A program made the position numbers and the translations under genes. The notes under the pieces were generated by a model. That model searched no databases and was not told where the DNA came from. It was given only the letters and a program-made list of their open reading frames with translations. From Stieleria bergensis (GTDB taxonomy: Bacteria > Planctomycetota > Planctomycetia > Pirellulales > Pirellulaceae): 64,000 bases of DNA. This document shows, piece after piece, positions 24,679 to 37,473 of this stretch; within the stretch, counting starts at the first letter, position 1, and the number at the start of each line of letters is the position of its first letter. Location of the stretch: assembly GCA_007745635.1 (NCBI GenBank), contig CP036272.1, positions 1,127,700 to 1,191,699 of the forward strand, in the 5' to 3' direction.

Positions 24679-26298
24679 TTAGGCAACCACGCCTTCGATT
24701 CCCGGACCTTCTTTATCTTCTTTTTCGAAGTTGGTGACCATCGCTTCGGTGGTCAACAGAAGGCCAGCGATACTGCCAGCATTGGTCAATGCAGTGCGAA
24801 CGACCTTCACGGGGTCGATCACGCCAGCTTTGAACATGTCGGTGTATTCGCCTGAGTGGGCGTTGTAGCCGATGGTGGCTTTCTTTTGCTGAACTTCGTC
24901 AACGACGACGCTGCCGTCGATGCCGCCGTTGTCAGCAATTTGACGCATGGGAGCCGCCAGGGCACTACAGACGATTTCAACGCCGATTTTCTCGTCGCCT
25001 TTGGCTTTGCTCTTGGCAGCTTCAATGGCTTCGATGCAGCGAACCAATGCGACGCCACCACCGGGCAGGATGCCTTCTTCGACAGCAGCACGTGTGGCGT
25101 GCAGAGCGTCTTCTAGGCGAGCCTTGGTTTGCTTCATTTCAGCTTCGGTTTCAGCACCGACGCTGATGACGGCAACACCACCGGAAAGTTTTGCCAAACG
25201 CTCTTGGTACTTTTCTTTGTCGTAGTCGCTGTCACTTTGCTCGATTTGAGCTCGGATTTGAGCGACGCGTTGGTCGATGGCTTCACGCTTTCCACCGCCT
25301 TCGACGATGGTGGTGCTGCCTTTGTCGACGACAACGCTTTTGGCACGACCGAGTTGTTCCAAGGTCACGTTTTCTAGCTGGATGCCCAGGTCTTCGCTGA
25401 TCAGTGTTCCGCCGGTCAGCGTGGCGATGTCACCAAGCATGGCTTTACGGCGATCGCCAAAGCCAGGAGCTTTGACGGCACAGACGTTCAGTGTGCCACG
25501 AAGTTTGTTGACCACCAACAGGGTCAGGGCTTCTGCGTCGACGTCTTCGGCGATGATCATCAGTGGTTGGCCAGTTTGAGCTGACTTTTCCAACAGAGGA
25601 ATCAGGTCGCGAATGTTGCTGATCTTCTTTTCGTAGATCAGGACCAAGGCGTTCTCCAAGTTGGCTTCCATCGAACCGGCGTCGGTGATGAAGTAGGGAG
25701 AGATATAGCCTTTGTCGAACTGCATGCCGTCGACGTAGTTCACGTCGGTGTCACGAGTCTTGCCTTCTTCAACGGTGATCACACCGTCTTTGCCAACGCG
25801 TTCCAAGGCATCAGCGAGCAGGTCGCCGATGACTTGGTCGTTGTTGGCACTGATCGCGCCAACGCTGGCGATTTGAGCTTTGTCTTCAACCGGACGACCC
25901 ATTTCGTGCAGTTTGGCCGAGGCAGCTTCGATCGCTTTGTCGATGCCGCGACGAACAGCGGTTGGGTTGCTACCGGCAACGATGTTTCGCAGGCCTTCTT
26001 TGAAGATGGCGCGTGCTAGGACGGTCGCCGTCGTGGTGCCGTCACCAGCCAGGTCGCTGGTCTTTTGAGCCACTTCGATGACGAGCTTGGCGCCCATGTT
26101 TTCGAAGCGATCTTCAAGTTCGATTTCTTTGGCCACGGTGACACCGTCTTTGGTGACAGTGGGTCCGCCGAAGGACTTATCAATGATGACATTGCGGCCA
26201 GTGGGGCCCATGGTGACTGCCACGGCGTTGGCCAGCTTGTCGATCCCGGCCATCATGCGGGCCCGGGCGTTATCGTCAAAAAGGAGTTGTTTTGCCAC
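24679..26298 (-). CDS. groL: GroEL chaperonin, copy 1 (no GGM tail)
   Basis: 539 residues from a GTG at 26298, which has a GAGGA site 9 bases upstream; the frame is open to 26406 but the conserved start [19 protein letters not shown] fixes the position. ATPase motifs [15 protein letters not shown] and [14 protein letters not shown] are intact, as are the apical and lower hinge sequences (PGGGVALVR). The C-terminus is [15 protein letters not shown] and lacks the Gly-Gly-Met repeats that line the cavity in E. coli GroEL. It follows groES by 126 bp. A second groEL lies upstream of groES, so the two may form separate rings with different clients. Cytoplasmic. Confidence 0.95.
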   Translation of the reverse strand: MAKQLLFDDNARARMMAGIDKLANAVAVTMGPTGRNVIIDKSFGGPTVTKDGVTVAKEIELEDRFENMGAKLVIEVAQKTSDLAGDGTTTATVLARAIFKEGLRNIVAGSNPTAVRRGIDKAIEAASAKLHEMGRPVEDKAQIASVGAISANNDQVIGDLLADALERVGKDGVITVEEGKTRDTDVNYVDGMQFDKGYISPYFITDAGSMEANLENALVLIYEKKISNIRDLIPLLEKSAQTGQPLMIIAEDVDAEALTLLVVNKLRGTLNVCAVKAPGFGDRRKAMLGDIATLTGGTLISEDLGIQLENVTLEQLGRAKSVVVDKGSTTIVEGGGKREAIDQRVAQIRAQIEQSDSDYDKEKYQERLAKLSGGVAVISVGAETEAEMKQTKARLEDALHATRAAVEEGILPGGGVALVRCIEAIEAAKSKAKGDEKIGVEIVCSALAAPMRQIADNGGIDGSVVVDEVQQKKATIGYNAHSGEYTDMFKAGVIDPVKVVRTALTNAGSIAGLLLTTEAMVTNFEKEDKEGPGIEGVVA

Positions 26299-26424
26299 GA
26301 GAGGATTCCTCGAACAGTGTGATAGGTGCTGTGATTGAACGCATCCAAGGTCACGTCTGACGTTTTGGCGATCGCAGCGGATTGATCCCGCTGCGTTCTC
26401 AACCAAAGGTGTCAGAGGTAACGG

Positions 26425-26721
26425 CTAGAGAAGCTTGGCGAGGATATCGCTCTCACGAAGGATCTTCATTTCCTGACCGTCGACTTCGATGTCGCTGCCG
26501 CCGTAGCGGCCGTAGATGACCAGGTCGCCAAGGGCAACGCTGACTTCGCCACGGTTGCCGCTTTCGAGAAGTCTGCCAGGGCCAACCGCGACGACGGTGC
26601 CACGTTGTGGCTTTTCTTTTGCTGAATCGGGCAGGACGATGCCGCCTGCAGTGGTTTCTTCTGCTTCAAGTGGTTGAACAACGACGCGATCATCCAGGGG
26701 ACGCAATTTCAAATCAGCCAT
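26425..26721 (-). CDS. groS: GroES co-chaperonin
   Basis: 98 residues, full length. [25 protein letters not shown] contains the start of the beta-barrel and the mobile loop that docks on GroEL ([18 protein letters not shown]). [16 protein letters not shown] is the roof/core. It caps the GroEL cavity as a heptamer. It lies between the two groEL genes; 103 bp separate it from groEL2 upstream and 126 bp from groEL1 downstream. The single GroES probably serves both rings. Confidence 0.96.
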   Translation of the reverse strand: MADLKLRPLDDRVVVQPLEAEETTAGGIVLPDSAKEKPQRGTVVAVGPGRLLESGNRGEVSVALGDLVIYGRYGGSDIEVDGQEMKILRESDILAKLL

Positions 26722-26774
26722 GTTTAATTCGGTTTCGATTAAGAGTGTGTAAGGTTGGGTTTATGTTGGTTGAT

Positions 26775-26801
26775 CGCGGCAAGTGCCAGGCGCTTGCCGC
26801 G
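26775..26801. repeat. Hairpin between groEL2 and groES
   Basis: CGCGGCAAG and CTTGCCGCG (9 bp stem, 9 nt loop). It is followed by AAGTGT, a 14-base string (TTGCCGCGAAGTGT) that recurs in a second hairpin at 38767-38790. May attenuate or stabilise the groEL2-groES transcript. Confidence 0.6.
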
Positions 26802-26824
26802 AAGTGTTTGGTCGCTGCAGCGGC

Positions 26825-29584
<2,760 letters not shown>

Positions 29585-31024
29585 ATGCGACTGTTTCACG
29601 GGAACTCGTCACAACTCATGCTCCGATCCTGCACGCGAGTGATCGCGCTGATGGTCAGCTGCACCGTCGTCAGTTCGACCGCGATGGCGCAATGTCGTCT
29701 CTTTGGACGCTCAGCAGCCAAGCCGCCAGTGACGGCTTATTCGGTGCCTGTTGCTGGTTACGCACCCGTTGCTGGATCGTATTACGCGGCACGTCCCTCC
29801 ATTTCAGCACCTGTTGTCGCCTTGCAGGCCCCGTCACCGTTGTATTCCACCTATTACGGAAGTGCAGTCGGAGTTCCGCTGACAACAACCACGATGCAGC
29901 CAATGGCGGCTCCCATGGTTCAGCAGACATCGTTGATGCCCGCGACCGGGCCAGTCGGTAACGCCTACCCAACAACCGTGACCGCCTATCAGCCCGTGGT
30001 GACTCAGCCCATGGTGACTGCCTATCAACCGCCCAAGCAGGAAAGTTGCTTCAAGCGGTTTTGTCGCATGTTTAGCGGTGGATCTCAGCAAACGGCTTAT
30101 CGTCCGTCAACTTACTCGGCGCCGGTGACTTACTATCGCCCGCAAACGGTTTACAGTCCCGTCACCGGAGCGCCTACAACGGTGCAGATGCCGTGTACAT
30201 CGACTGTCACACAGATTCAGCAGAATCCTTACAGTGTCTCGGCTCCCGTGATGGCGGCGCCAGCACCAGCTTGCAATAACTGCAACATTAGCACCGTCAG
30301 TGGCACAACAACGGGTGCCTGGGGAAGCAGCGTTGCGCCGATTCCCACATCCATCCCGTCAACTTACGGGCCGGCTGGAAACAACGTCGCCCCACTGACT
30401 GGCAGCGACCCGAACGACAACCGCCCGCTGCAAGCTCCATCGATCCAGCTACAGCGACCAGCACCTGAAGCGGACGGCCATGGTTCTAGCAGCCAGGGTT
30501 CTGGCAGCCAGGGTTCTGGCAGCCAGGGCAGCACACCTGCGTTACCAAGCACCACCGATTCTGCGTCCGAGCCCAAGCCGTTACAATGGAACGGCCGCGT
30601 GACATCAGGCTTTGGCAATTTGCCTCAATCGTCCAGTTACACGACCACCCAGCCGATGGGAGTTCAGCCGAACGCGCCTCGTACCGGGACGGCCCGGTCC
30701 TATGGTGGAGCGACTGAGCAAATTCGTCAGTCCTCTGGCTGGACCGCAGCGAATGAGCAAGCGGCTGGACGTCCGAACCAGCAAGCGAACTTCGAGACAG
30801 CCGTCCGCCCGCCAGCAAATGCGTCACAGAATGTTGTCCGGCAACCTGCCAACAAGCAACAGTGGCAAAACTACAGTCGTTTGCGTCCGATCGGGATCGC
30901 TCCCAAGCAACCTGCTGTGAACACAAACCAAGACTCCCTCCAGGCGCCTCCACTGCCTGCGACCACCGAAGCCAGGCAACCGGTTGGCACGGGGTTGTTT
31001 AACAGCGGGGCGCGTTCCACCTGA
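29585..31024 (+). CDS. Secreted low-complexity protein, Pro/Thr/Tyr-rich
   Basis: 479 residues from the ATG at 29585; in-frame starts at 29564 and 29486 are possible. A Sec signal peptide (LMLRSCTRVIALMVSCTVVSSTAMA) ends near residue 34. The mature part has tyrosine- and proline-rich repeats (TAYQPVV, YYRPQTVYSPV), a CFKRFCRMF patch with two Cys, another Cys pair (CNNCN), and then a Ser/Gln/Gly linker made of 15 bp DNA repeats. The C-terminal 150 residues are Gln/Asn/Pro-rich and probably disordered. Similar Tyr/Pro/Val-rich secreted proteins are frequent in planctomycetes, without known function. It may be a cell-wall protein; this is a guess from composition. Confidence 0.7.
   Translation: MRLFHGNSSQLMLRSCTRVIALMVSCTVVSSTAMAQCRLFGRSAAKPPVTAYSVPVAGYAPVAGSYYAARPSISAPVVALQAPSPLYSTYYGSAVGVPLTTTTMQPMAAPMVQQTSLMPATGPVGNAYPTTVTAYQPVVTQPMVTAYQPPKQESCFKRFCRMFSGGSQQTAYRPSTYSAPVTYYRPQTVYSPVTGAPTTVQMPCTSTVTQIQQNPYSVSAPVMAAPAPACNNCNISTVSGTTTGAWGSSVAPIPTSIPSTYGPAGNNVAPLTGSDPNDNRPLQAPSIQLQRPAPEADGHGSSSQGSGSQGSGSQGSTPALPSTTDSASEPKPLQWNGRVTSGFGNLPQSSSYTTTQPMGVQPNAPRTGTARSYGGATEQIRQSSGWTAANEQAAGRPNQQANFETAVRPPANASQNVVRQPANKQQWQNYSRLRPIGIAPKQPAVNTNQDSLQAPPLPATTEARQPVGTGLFNSGARST
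30482..30526 (+). repeat. 15 bp tandem triplication (GSGSQ linker)
   Basis: GGTTCTGGCAGCCAG x3 (first copy one change), in frame in the secreted low-complexity protein. Confidence 0.9.
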
Positions 31025-31050
31025 TTTGATTTAGGATTGAATGCTCGCTG

Positions 31051-32784
31051 ATGGATAACAACAAAATCGCCAACGTGTTTGATGAGTTGGCCGAGTTATT
31101 GGAGTTCAAAGGCGAAAACCCCTTTCGCATTCGCGCCTATCGCCAAGGTGCCAAAGCCATTCGTGATCTGGCAGAACCGGTCGCGCAAATTGTTGCCGAT
31201 CCAAATCGCAAACTCTCTGACCTCCCTGGGATCGGCAAAACACTGGTTGATAAGACCACGGTGCTCTTGGAAACGGGGACGCTTCCTCAGCTGGAGAAGC
31301 TGCGCGGCGAAGTCCCAGAGGTTTTGATGCAAATGTCCGGGATCCCCGGGCTGGGCGCCAAGAAGGCAGCTCGTTTGCACGATGAGCTTGGCATCGAATC
31401 CTTGGATCAATTGCGTGAGGCTTGTAAAGACGGCCGAGTCGCTGGCTTGAAAGGGTTCGGCAAGAAAACCGCCGAGTCCATCTTGGGTGGTCTCTCGATC
31501 GCTGAACAAGCTGCTGAGCGAATCTTTTGGTCCAAAGGCGATCAGTTGGCTGCGTCGATTGAACAGCACATGAGGGACGGTGCTGGTATCGCCGAGATGT
31601 GCTGGGCCGGCTCTTATCGTCGTGGGCGTGACACGGTAGGCGATCTGGATTTATTGGTCGTTGCTGAAGATCGCCAAGCGGCGATGGATCACTTTGAAGC
31701 CTACTCCCAGCGCACTCAGACCATCGGCCGCGGGGAAACCAAAATCAGCATTCGTGTCAACAAAGCCTTTCAAGTTGACATGCGCTGTGTGGAAGCCAAC
31801 CAGTTCGGCGCAGCATTGCAGTATTTCACCGGCTCGCAAGCGCACAATGTTCACGTTCGTCGGCTGGCCAAGAAACAAGGCTTGAAGGTCAATGAATACG
31901 GCGTCTTTCGTGTCGACGATGACACCATGGTTGCCGGAGCGACTGAGCAGGACGTTTACGCAGCGGTGGGGTTGCCCTGGATTCCGCCGGAACTGCGCGA
32001 GGATCGCTTGGAGTTTCAGTGGGTGGAGCAAACCGAACCGTCCCCGTTAATTGAGACGCAAGAGGTGCTCGGTGACATGCACATGCACACCACGGCCACC
32101 GATGGACAAAACACGCTGCGTGAAATGGCTGATGCTGCGATTGAACGAGGCTTGCAGTACATCGCGATCACCGATCACAGCCAGCGCGTTTCCATGGCCC
32201 GAGGCTTGGACTCTGAACGACTGCTCGAACAGTGGGAGATGATTGACCAGTTGCGTCCCGAATATGAAGGTCGCTTGGAAATCTTTAAGGGGATTGAGTG
32301 CGATATTCTGGAAGCCGGGGGGATGGACTTGCCCGATGATGTCTTGTCCCAGGCCGATTGGGTGCTGGCAAGTGTTCACTACGGGCAGCGTCAAAGCCGT
32401 CAGCAAATCACCGATCGTATCGTGGGTGCGATCAACAATCCGCACGTTGACTGTGTTGCACATCCAACGGGCCGTTTGATCAATCGTCGGCCACCCTATG
32501 AAGTTGACATGGAAGCCGTCATGCAAGCGGCCCTGGAATCTGGGACGCTGCTAGAATTGAACGCCAATCCCGCTCGTTTGGACCTCAATGAGGTTCATTT
32601 AGCCATGGCCAAGCGGTTGGGCATCGGCATCGTGATCAGCACCGACGCACACAGTACGTATGGTTTTGAAGTCATGCCGTACGGGATCAAGCAGGCGCGG
32701 CGCGGTGGACTGACCGCCGCCGACGTGGTCAATACACGCTCGGCTGAGGCATTCATGGCCCAGGTCGCAGCCGCGTCTGAATAA
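31051..32784 (+). CDS. polX: DNA polymerase/3'-5' exonuclease PolX
   Basis: 577 residues, normal bacterial PolX length. The N-terminal 8 kDa HhH domain (residues 1-90, DLPGIGKTLVDKT) and a second helix-hairpin-helix (MSGIPGLGAKKAARL) lead to the nucleotidyltransferase core. GSYRRGRDTVGDLDLLV near residue 186 supplies the two catalytic Asp residues, and VDMRCVE the third. From about 340 the PHP domain follows: DMHMHTTATDG, YIAITDHS, GIECDIL, VHYGQ, VAHPTGR and STDAHS, so all metal ligands seem intact. It fills short gaps in base excision repair, and the PHP part gives 3'-5' exonuclease/phosphoesterase activity. Starts 27 bp after the previous gene. Confidence 0.95.
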   Translation: MDNNKIANVFDELAELLEFKGENPFRIRAYRQGAKAIRDLAEPVAQIVADPNRKLSDLPGIGKTLVDKTTVLLETGTLPQLEKLRGEVPEVLMQMSGIPGLGAKKAARLHDELGIESLDQLREACKDGRVAGLKGFGKKTAESILGGLSIAEQAAERIFWSKGDQLAASIEQHMRDGAGIAEMCWAGSYRRGRDTVGDLDLLVVAEDRQAAMDHFEAYSQRTQTIGRGETKISIRVNKAFQVDMRCVEANQFGAALQYFTGSQAHNVHVRRLAKKQGLKVNEYGVFRVDDDTMVAGATEQDVYAAVGLPWIPPELREDRLEFQWVEQTEPSPLIETQEVLGDMHMHTTATDGQNTLREMADAAIERGLQYIAITDHSQRVSMARGLDSERLLEQWEMIDQLRPEYEGRLEIFKGIECDILEAGGMDLPDDVLSQADWVLASVHYGQRQSRQQITDRIVGAINNPHVDCVAHPTGRLINRRPPYEVDMEAVMQAALESGTLLELNANPARLDLNEVHLAMAKRLGIGIVISTDAHSTYGFEVMPYGIKQARRGGLTAADVVNTRSAEAFMAQVAAASE

Positions 32785-32810
32785 AGCAGACAAGCGGTCG
32801 AATTGCTGGC

Positions 32811-33980
32811 TTAGAACAACACACAGATGGACTGTGGAACAAAGACGGGATTGCCGGTGTATTGCAGCATGCCGGTGTCTGGGTTGATTTGAAAGATCGT
32901 TACCGAATTCGTTTTCTTGCCCGCGGCAAGCAACCAGTGACCCGACGGATCGAGGTTAAAGTTGCGTGGCCAGGCGCCATGCAAGGCTTGAACTTGAATC
33001 CTGGTCAGCTTTCCCGTGTCCTTGGACACACGAAACACGCTGATCGAGTCATTGCCGCGATTGGCGGAGTACACATAGTTGCCGCTGGGATGCACTCGGA
33101 TCTCCGAGGCACTGTTAAAGACTTCACCTGCTTTGGTTTCATCGTCGAGTGTTTGCACCGTTTGGATCGGCGTCATCGTGCCCGCTTTGGCATCGTAGTC
33201 AAAGGTTGTGATCGATAGCGCCAGCTCGTTGAGAACATAGATTTTGCTTCCGTCAGGGCTGAATTTCATGTGTCTGGGGCCACCACCGGCTGGGCAGTTT
33301 CCAAAGCCATGGGGCGTCAGTTTGCCGTTGTCACTTTCAAGGCGATAGATCACCACTTTGTCCATTCCCAGGTCGGGCACAAACACAAACCGGTTGTCCG
33401 GTGAGGTGCCACACCAGTGCGCGTGCGAACTGTCCTGGCGTCGTCCCACCACGCCTGATCCGGGACCTTGTTTTTGTAGATCGCTGCGCTGGAGCAGGCT
33501 GCCATTTTCATCCAGTTGAAAACACGCTGTCGAGCCGGCGCCGTACTGAGCGGTCAACACGACCTTCCCGTCACGACTGACCGCGACGTGAGCCGATCCA
33601 CCATCGCCGATCGGCACGCTGCTGTCTTTGGTCAGTTTGGCTCCCTCGATGCGGTAGGCGACGACGGACGCGGTGCCGTTTTCGCTGCCAACGGCATACA
33701 GCATTTTGCCGCTGGGATGTTTGGCTAAAAATCCTGGGCTGCTCAGTTCTGCAGCCAAAGAAATTCCTTTCAGTTGACCCGTTTGAGGATCGAATCTGCC
33801 ATGGTAAATGCCTTTACTTAATCCGTTGCGTGGAGTGGAGGTGCCAAACCAAACGTCAACCATTGAAGCACTGTTCTGTTGAGCTTCAGCGGAAGAATCT
33901 TCAAAGGGGGATGCAAGAGTCATCGCAACGGAAAGAAAGGTTGTCAGAAGGAGATGAGGAAAGGAAGCGGCAAGTCGCAT
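32811..33980 (-). CDS. Secreted lactonase-fold protein (6-phosphogluconolactonase/YbhE-like propeller)
   Basis: 389 residues. A signal peptide (LLLTTFLSVAMTLA) is followed by a seven-bladed propeller of the YbhE/lactonase family. Typical strings are DVWFGTSTPRNGLSKGIYHG at the start, GSAHVAVSRDGKVV, DSSHAHWCGTSPDNRFVFVPDLG and GPRHMKFSPDGSKIYVLNE. YSANRGNDSISVF and WPRNFNLDPSGHWLLAAGK complete the pattern. Cytoplasmic members hydrolyse 6-phosphogluconolactone. The signal peptide points to another, periplasmic substrate such as a sugar lactone. Convergent with polX (26 bp between stops). Confidence 0.88.
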   Translation of the reverse strand: MRLAASFPHLLLTTFLSVAMTLASPFEDSSAEAQQNSASMVDVWFGTSTPRNGLSKGIYHGRFDPQTGQLKGISLAAELSSPGFLAKHPSGKMLYAVGSENGTASVVAYRIEGAKLTKDSSVPIGDGGSAHVAVSRDGKVVLTAQYGAGSTACFQLDENGSLLQRSDLQKQGPGSGVVGRRQDSSHAHWCGTSPDNRFVFVPDLGMDKVVIYRLESDNGKLTPHGFGNCPAGGGPRHMKFSPDGSKIYVLNELALSITTFDYDAKAGTMTPIQTVQTLDDETKAGEVFNSASEIRVHPSGNYVYSANRGNDSISVFRVSKDTGKLTRIQVQALHGAWPRNFNLDPSGHWLLAAGKKTNSVTIFQINPDTGMLQYTGNPVFVPQSICVLF

Positions 33981-34356
33981 GGTGGGGAGTTCCTGCTGGC
34001 GTCGTAAGAATAAATCGGGGAACGGTTAATCTGTGAAGTTCAATGTCACAGCGCGGAAGGCGTGCACAACGATTCCACGTTGTAATCGCTGCAGTTTTAG
34101 ACCCGTCAGGCTGTAAAAGACCTGCCAAGCAGTGGCTGGTGGGGGCCGGGTTTGCAGGACGTCAAGGTGCTCGTTGAACGTGTTTTGTAGCTCAACGGTC
34201 GCAGATTGGCTGTGAAACTGGGCGTGAAACAAGTCCCAACATAAATGATAACACAGGACAATTCGGCACAACCGACAAATTCTACTCAACTAGTAATCCA
34301 TGCGTTCCGATATCGAGATTGACGCATTCTCGATACGCACATTGTGAGACGAACGC
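33981..34356. other. Divergent promoter spacer
   Basis: Lies between the lactonase-like gene and the DUF11-type gene. An inverted repeat ACAACG-attcca-CGTTGT is at 34066-34083. No gene seen; a minus-strand ORF at 34026-34289 has no protein-like features. Confidence 0.45.
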
Positions 34357-37300
34357 ATGCCGCGCGGTCACTTCAAACAAATCGCTACCCGACTTTCCCT
34401 TGCTGCCATGTTGGCTCAGCCACTGCTGGCATGTGGTCCCGCCATGGCCGACCAACCATCGCTGGCGGTCGTTGCCAATCAGGGGCAAGTTCGGTTGTCC
34501 GCTGCTCCAACCGCTGGTTCTAAGTCGGTCACCGCCGCTGGAACTCATCAGCCGGTGGGTGCAGTGCAACACGCTATTCACCAGGGCGGAACACCGCTCT
34601 CTGGGGAGGGCATTCGGCAGGTTTCCGGTGCGCGATCAGCAGGTCAATCGCGAACTCCAGCGAGTACCTCGCAAGCCAGTTCACAGCAAGCAACCGGTTC
34701 GCAGTCAGCTCGGTCGTCGAACCAGCCGTCGCGCAGCACCAGCGGTGGGCCAGGTTTCTTAGGTGGTTTGTTCGGTGGGAAAGAAAAGGCCAAGCCTTCG
34801 ACCACCAAGGCACCGCCTGTTGCGACCAAGGCGCCTGTGGTTGTGAACTGGGATGGGATTCCCTATCACGAAGCTCGCTCACGCGTTGCCAAGGACACTT
34901 CCGGTGCGACGCCGTTGCGTGATCCGAAACCAGGCGAAGCGCAAATCACATCGCCCAAGAGCTTGCAAGACACTCAGCCAAACGAAAAAATCGCGCGGTC
35001 CAATCCCCCATCTTCGTCCGCCAATTCATCGAGCCGTCAAAGCCTGCCGACACCGCCTTCATTGGAAGCTGTGTCGCGCAAGCCCATTGATCGACCGGCA
35101 GAACAAGCCACCGAAGCCATTGCTGTTTCCAGTCGTCGAAGAAATTCGATGACTGAATCGGTGCCGGTCAAAGTCGAACGCCATCAGGTGGAGGTCCTGT
35201 CACCGCTTTCCAGTAGCCGGCGAAGCGGTCGGCGCAGTGTGCCGAAGTTGGACCTCTCTGATATGGTGGCTTCCAAGTCCGCCAGTCAACGTCCCGCCGC
35301 GGCAAGCCCAAAGGTTGAACGCAAGCAAGTCGCGGCCGTCACGTCAAAGTCAACCCAGCCAACGGCAACGACGACTCCGGCTAAGGCTGTGGTTGCGAAG
35401 CCGACTGCCGAGGTTCCCACGCAATCGCCCGCTGCGATGGATGTCGCTAGCGGGGCGATGCCCAGCGAGAATCAATCCAGCTCGCGACGCCAACCAGTGG
35501 GTACCGCGCAGTCACAATTGGGACAGCCACCTGCAGCGCAATCGACAGTTGCACAAATGACACCGCCGCGATCGACACCTGCGATGGGCGGCCTGTCACC
35601 GAATCCCCCAGCCGGTCCGGTTGGCACGTCTTCGCAGCCTGCGATCCCTGTCGCGCCAGTTTCCAACGCGCCGCGATCGGCTGAACTTGCGACGACCCAA
35701 CCAGCGCCGTCGGCTCCCAATACATTCCGTACCGCGTCGGCGCCCATTGGATCTGGCTTGTCAGGACGACCCGCTGCGATCCCTGTTTCGCAGCATCAGG
35801 CGTTGCCAAACCCTACTCGCACAGCACAGTCCACGACACCTCCGCTGCCAGCCTCGGGCGCTCAGCCAGCTCCGTCCAGCTTCCCCACTTCGCCACTGCG
35901 AAGCACGGCCAACGCTGCACGGCCACCAGCTCAAACGGTTGCCGCCGGATCCACCAGCAGCGACTTGCATCGTGCGACGTCTCGGCCCAGTCAGGCAAGC
36001 GGCACGCCGCTGCGTGCCTCAGCGGCGCCAGTGAATCGACAGGTCAGCAACCAAATGCGAAGTGGTCGCAACAGCGTGAGCTCCGAACTTCCAGGTTTAC
36101 GGGTTGTCACGGTGGGGCCATCAAGTGTGCTCATTCATGAAGCTCAGCCCTTCGAGATTCGCGTTGAAAACCGCGGTTCGATTGACGCCAGCGGGATCAT
36201 GGTTCGCGCACTGGTTCCAGACTGGGCGAAAATCAAAGATCATCGCAGCACGATCGGCACGGTTGAAAAGCAGCAGGTTGATGGCCAGGAACGAATGGTT
36301 TGGATCCTGCCCTCGCTGCCTGCCGGGACGTCTCAATCGCTGAACCTCCAGTTGCAAGCCTTTGCTGGCGGCGTCCATGGATTGGACATTGATTGGACAT
36401 TGGTGCCACAACAGAGTGTGACCAGCATTGAAGTCAAGCAGCCCGAGTTGCAGCTGGTGATTGATGGTCCAGAAGAGGTTGTCTACGGGCAGTCGCAAAC
36501 CTATCGCGTTCGCGTGATGAACCCCGGCAATGGAATCGCATCGGATGTCATGTTCACGTTGTCACCCGAATCATCGTCAGCCCAGTCGCAACCGATTGGT
36601 GACATTCCCAGTGGGAAAGAAGCTCAGTTTGAAATCGAGTTGACTGCTCAGGACATGGGCGACCTCAAGATCAGTGGTCTGGCGTCGTCACCGTTGGGGC
36701 TCAAGTCCAACGCAGAGAAAAACATTCGGGTCACAGCAGCTCGTTTGGAGTCTGCTCTGGCGGGACCAGAGTTGCGCTATCAAGACTCCAGCGGTGCCTA
36801 CTTGCTGGAATTGACCAACCAAGGCAACGCCGTCAGCCAGAACGTCCAAGCGACCTTGAAGTTGCCCGCGGGTGTTCGTTACAGCGGTGGCATTCAAGGT
36901 GCTCAGCAACAGGGCAATACACTGTTCTGGACCGTTGATGGCTTGGCTCCAGGAGCCAGTCACGAATACGAGTTCCAGTGCTTGATGGCTTCCCCTGGCA
37001 ACCATAATATTGAATTCTCTGCGGAGGGCTCTGCGGCCGGTAAGACCTATGTCGCCTTGACCACTCGCGTCGAATCGATCGCTGACTTGGTGATGACGAT
37101 TCAGGACCCTGCCGCACCGGCACCGATTGGATCAGAAGTCGCTTATGAGATCGTGGTCAACAACCGTGGGAGCCGCCAAGCGGACGCCGTTCGTGTGATC
37201 GCTCAGTTCAGTGAAGGCATTGAGCCGATTCGGATCGAGGGGCACACCGGTCGCGTCTTGACCGGACAGGTGCTGTTGGACCCGATCAAAGCGATTCAGC

Positions 37301-37473
37301 CCGGTCAGACGCTTCGCATCAAAGTGATTGCTAAAGCGGAAACCGAAGGCAATCATCGCTTCCGCACAGAGATTCGTAGTGGTGAAACGGTCCTGGTGGC
37401 TGAAGAAGCCACTCGCTACCTAGGCAGTGGCCAACAACGCGTCTCGCGTCGTAGTTCGAACTCGCCTCGCTAG
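34357..37473 (+). CDS. Large secreted protein: disordered Pro/Ser/Thr/Ala region plus DUF11-type repeats
   Basis: 1038 residues. A signal peptide (LSLAAMLAQPLLACGPAMA) ends near residue 32. Residues about 40-580 are low complexity (Ser, Pro, Thr, Ala, Gln with many single Arg), including a short GFLGGLFGGKEKAKPS patch. From about 585 (LPGLRVVTVGPSSVLIHEAQPFEIRV) there are four beta-sandwich repeats of the DUF11/CARDB kind, each with a V..N.G...A..V pattern. Examples are FEIRVENRGSIDASGIMVRA, YRVRVMNPGNGIASDVMFTL and YEIVVNNRGSRQADAVRVIA. It resembles planctomycete surface or S-layer-associated proteins. No enzyme motif is present. The tail RVSRRSSNSPR is basic. Confidence 0.82.
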   Translation: MPRGHFKQIATRLSLAAMLAQPLLACGPAMADQPSLAVVANQGQVRLSAAPTAGSKSVTAAGTHQPVGAVQHAIHQGGTPLSGEGIRQVSGARSAGQSRTPASTSQASSQQATGSQSARSSNQPSRSTSGGPGFLGGLFGGKEKAKPSTTKAPPVATKAPVVVNWDGIPYHEARSRVAKDTSGATPLRDPKPGEAQITSPKSLQDTQPNEKIARSNPPSSSANSSSRQSLPTPPSLEAVSRKPIDRPAEQATEAIAVSSRRRNSMTESVPVKVERHQVEVLSPLSSSRRSGRRSVPKLDLSDMVASKSASQRPAAASPKVERKQVAAVTSKSTQPTATTTPAKAVVAKPTAEVPTQSPAAMDVASGAMPSENQSSSRRQPVGTAQSQLGQPPAAQSTVAQMTPPRSTPAMGGLSPNPPAGPVGTSSQPAIPVAPVSNAPRSAELATTQPAPSAPNTFRTASAPIGSGLSGRPAAIPVSQHQALPNPTRTAQSTTPPLPASGAQPAPSSFPTSPLRSTANAARPPAQTVAAGSTSSDLHRATSRPSQASGTPLRASAAPVNRQVSNQMRSGRNSVSSELPGLRVVTVGPSSVLIHEAQPFEIRVENRGSIDASGIMVRALVPDWAKIKDHRSTIGTVEKQQVDGQERMVWILPSLPAGTSQSLNLQLQAFAGGVHGLDIDWTLVPQQSVTSIEVKQPELQLVIDGPEEVVYGQSQTYRVRVMNPGNGIASDVMFTLSPESSSAQSQPIGDIPSGKEAQFEIELTAQDMGDLKISGLASSPLGLKSNAEKNIRVTAARLESALAGPELRYQDSSGAYLLELTNQGNAVSQNVQATLKLPAGVRYSGGIQGAQQQGNTLFWTVDGLAPGASHEYEFQCLMASPGNHNIEFSAEGSAAGKTYVALTTRVESIADLVMTIQDPAAPAPIGSEVAYEIVVNNRGSRQADAVRVIAQFSEGIEPIRIEGHTGRVLTGQVLLDPIKAIQPGQTLRIKVIAKAETEGNHRFRTEIRSGETVLVAEEATRYLGSGQQRVSRRSSNSPR

